Positions 63,092 through 64,000 of a DNA stretch of 64,000 nt are shown piece after piece; the stretch's first letter is position 1, and each line of letters starts with the position of its first letter. The DNA is from Paenibacillus monticola. Lineage in GTDB: Bacteria > Bacillota > Bacilli > Paenibacillales > Paenibacillaceae. The DNA lies in assembly GCF_009664975.1 (NCBI RefSeq), contig NZ_WJXB01000002.1:868001-932000 (forward strand). Reading direction: 5' to 3'. The translations under genes and the position numbers were made by a program. Below the pieces are notes generated by a model, which worked only from the letters and a program-made list of their open reading frames with translations, made no database searches and had not been told where the DNA came from.

Positions 63092-64000
63092 TCATGTCGG
63101 ATTATGAACAGGTTCTCCTTGATCTGCCACATCAACGATGACAACGGAAAGCGCCTTGCTCAGATCCCGCTCGAACGGAACAACTTCCTCACCTTCAGCA
63201 CCTTTAAAGATACGCACAACTGGTCGGTGTGGTGTACTGGGATCTATCTTGACCACAACTCCACTCTCTCCAGTACTAAGAGTCACTGTAAGACCTAATG
63301 GATAGATCGCCACGCGATCTCTAAATAGTTCAAGCTGCTTTTGCTCATAAAGCGTTCCAGATCCTACATAAAGCGCCTCTACTGCCTGATGTGGCAGCAT
63401 CGCTTTTTTGTATATTCGGTTCGAGGTCATAGCGTCATAAGAGTCTGCCACTCCAAGCCACTTGGCATATTCATGAATTTGCGGCCCGGTCAGGCCGCGT
63501 GGATAGCCGGAGCCGTCAATGCGCTCATGATGCTGGAAGGCGCAATGCGCAGCGAGCAGTGGGATATTGGGTTCCTCCTTGAGAATCCGGTAGCCGATCT
63601 CCGTATGAGCCTGCATGTGACGAAATTCCTCTTCGCTGAGCAGTCCCGGCTTCTGTACGATTTTGATCGGAATCTGCGTTTTACCAATATCATGCAGCAG
63701 AGCGCCCAATCCTATCACTCTGAGTTCCTCTTTGCTGTAGCCGTGAGCTATGGCCAGCACAAGTGTATACAGACATACATTCAGTGAATGAACATACAGA
63801 TAGTTGTCCGTCGTATGCATATCTAGCAGCATTATCATCGGATCTTCCTGTAAAGACATATCATCCAATATATTGTCCATAAGCTTGGAGAACTTTTTAT
63901 CCAAATGATAAAAACCCTTAGTAATGCCGGAAGCACCGGACATTTGCTGAAACTGGTTTCTGATCACTTTAAGCGCCTGGTTGCGCGTTTCGTCCTGCAG
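63092..64000 (-). CDS. HD-GYP domain phosphodiesterase, N-terminus beyond window
   Basis: Open frame continues to the window edge: before the first in-frame GTG (63967) the codons read LQDETRNQALK, so the real start lies outside. Residues include the HD pair ALLHDIGKTQIP, a HAAHC..HHER and the GYP signature DGSGYPRGLTGPQI, typical of c-di-GMP phosphodiesterases, which cleave the signal to pGpG or GMP. The C-terminal about 70 residues are beta-rich (TGESGVVVKIDPSTPHRPVV). Function as c-di-GMP hydrolase is inferred from the motif. Confidence 0.88.
   Translation of the reverse strand: MQDETRNQALKVIRNQFQQMSGASGITKGFYHLDKKFSKLMDNILDDMSLQEDPMIMLLDMHTTDNYLYVHSLNVCLYTLVLAIAHGYSKEELRVIGLGALLHDIGKTQIPIKIVQKPGLLSEEEFRHMQAHTEIGYRILKEEPNIPLLAAHCAFQHHERIDGSGYPRGLTGPQIHEYAKWLGVADSYDAMTSNRIYKKAMLPHQAVEALYVGSGTLYEQKQLELFRDRVAIYPLGLTVTLSTGESGVVVKIDPSTPHRPVVRIFKGAEGEEVVPFERDLSKALSVVIVDVADQGEPVHNPT

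Overview
The window looks like a chromosome segment from a spore-forming, S-layer-bearing Firmicute, most likely Paenibacillus or a close relative. The evidence is a cotJABC spore-coat operon, several triple-SLH surface proteins, a YfkAB-type radical SAM protein, LXG/WXG toxins with an EssC-type ATPase, and strong Gram-positive ribosome binding sites. No rRNA or tRNA gene was seen. Almost everything reads from the minus strand.

Bases 1-17024: four tandem paralogous surface proteins (the first is cut by the window edge). Each has a signal peptide, GLUG-type repeats and a variable number of about 95-residue beta-rich repeats. The three complete ones end in a sandwich domain and three SLH domains. 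Upstream lies a MalT-like LuxR-family regulator. All four gaps carry the same palindrome, a T-tract and a TATAGT box at identical spacing, so the element may serve as both terminator and regulator site.

Bases 17127-33530: a decayed SDR gene, then a polymorphic-toxin region. Three toxins share an almost identical N-terminal secretion module but end in different warheads: a WHH nuclease, a deaminase and a YeeF-type DNase. Each is followed by immunity candidates (SUKH/SMI1, an Imm3-like array, YezG). The region also holds a WXG100 protein, an SLH protein and a large Big2-type exoprotein. A group II intron tail lies just upstream of the YeeF-like toxin.

Bases 33602-50356: the most interesting part, one long, tightly packed minus-strand operon. 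It begins with an EssC-like ATPase, a YukD-like protein and a WXG-like protein, and continues into a Tad/Flp-pilus-like set: two TadZ/MinD-like proteins, a CpaB/SAF-like protein, a TadA/CpaF-like ATPase, a fused TadB-TadC-like membrane protein and six single-helix, pilin- or pseudopilin-like proteins. I see no EssB/YukC, EsaA/YueB or EssA in the window. This suggests a type VII export engine built with a Tad-like machine instead of the usual membrane partners, exporting the neighbouring LXG toxins.

Bases 50357-64000: a ROK repressor with paired palindromic operators and a truncated target operon; two TetR-linked cassettes (alpha/beta hydrolase, MFS pump) separated by truncated cotJC copies; a degenerate IS4-family element inserted in a terminator with an 11-bp target duplication; the intact cotJABC operon; a CorC/HlyC-type protein; YfkAB; and an HD-GYP protein cut by the window edge.
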